Below, in pieces: positions 63,903-64,000 of a stretch of 64,000 nucleotides of DNA. The stretch is from Chrysogorgia sp. JL179-B06 (taxonomy: Eukaryota; Cnidaria; Anthozoa; Scleralcyonacea; Chrysogorgiidae). The stretch's first letter is position 1, and each line of letters starts with the position of its first letter. The translations under genes and the position numbers were made by a program. The stretch covers positions 2,372,501 through 2,436,500 of the forward strand of contig JAYKKM010000471.1 of NCBI GenBank assembly GCA_035772405.1, read 5' to 3'. The notes under the pieces were generated by a model. It worked only from the letters and a program-made list of their open reading frames with translations, searched no databases and had not been told where the DNA came from.

Positions 63903-64000
63903 CTGCAATAAGATATAATGTTTGTTGCAAATGATGTAGAGCACTTGAATGATTTTTCATAACAGGTTCAGTTGGCTTAATACTTAAAGGATATTGGCAA

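Overview
This is a window of intron-rich, AT-rich, repeat-dense animal nuclear DNA. Long introns with GT-AG borders, metazoan-type genes (ALG2, PIF1, a SAXO axonemal protein, and a discoidin/SEA membrane protein) and crowded foldback/MITE, SINE, LINE, Penelope-like and BEL/Pao remnants fit a marine invertebrate. A cnidarian is my best guess, but that is inferred from overall style and not proven. There are no bacterial-type operons, no CRISPR array and no intact tRNA or rRNA gene.

Layout. 1-3727: repeat-rich DNA in or upstream of an ALG2 intron, with two 22-bp arrays and a hAT transposase scrap. 3728-4203 (+): last coding exon of ALG2. 4204-8937: nested foldback elements and a complex CACA-rich array. 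8938-28715 (-): a complete PIF1 DNA helicase gene that I could assemble from seven exons with matching phases (617 codons). Its introns carry a LINE 3' end, tRNA-derived SINEs, a 24-bp minisatellite, a 235-bp satellite between TA tracts, Penelope/BEL fragments and a GC-rich hAT MITE with perfect target duplications. 28716-31980: upstream region with tRNA-like and Penelope-like repeats. 31981-39041 (+): a SAXO-type gene in three exons, with one single-base frameshift in the last exon. Interleaved with it on the minus strand is a possible three-exon gene for a small one-pass membrane protein (35084 to 30142). 39042-45248: foldback elements, a candidate tiny two-exon gene (42885-43222), and a 21-bp satellite with a 9-unit higher-order repeat. 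45249 to beyond 64000 (-): the 3' part of a receptor-like gene encoding tandem F5/8 type C (discoidin) domains, a SEA domain with an autoproteolysis-type GSVIA site, one membrane helix and a short acidic tail. One exon of it remains unfound and its 5' end lies outside the window.

The genes have no evident common pathway: N-glycan assembly at the ER (ALG2), genome maintenance (PIF1), cilia/flagella microtubules (SAXO) and cell-surface adhesion or signalling (discoidin-SEA protein). Most of the window is intronic or intergenic mobile-element sediment. Several insertions can be dated relative to one another by nesting or by empty sites. I found no convincing new multi-gene system. The best leads are the interleaved small membrane-protein gene, the discoidin-SEA receptor, hammerhead-ribozyme-like motifs in Penelope-type repeats, and a non-autonomous transposon whose 9-bp target duplication is proven by a paralogous empty site.
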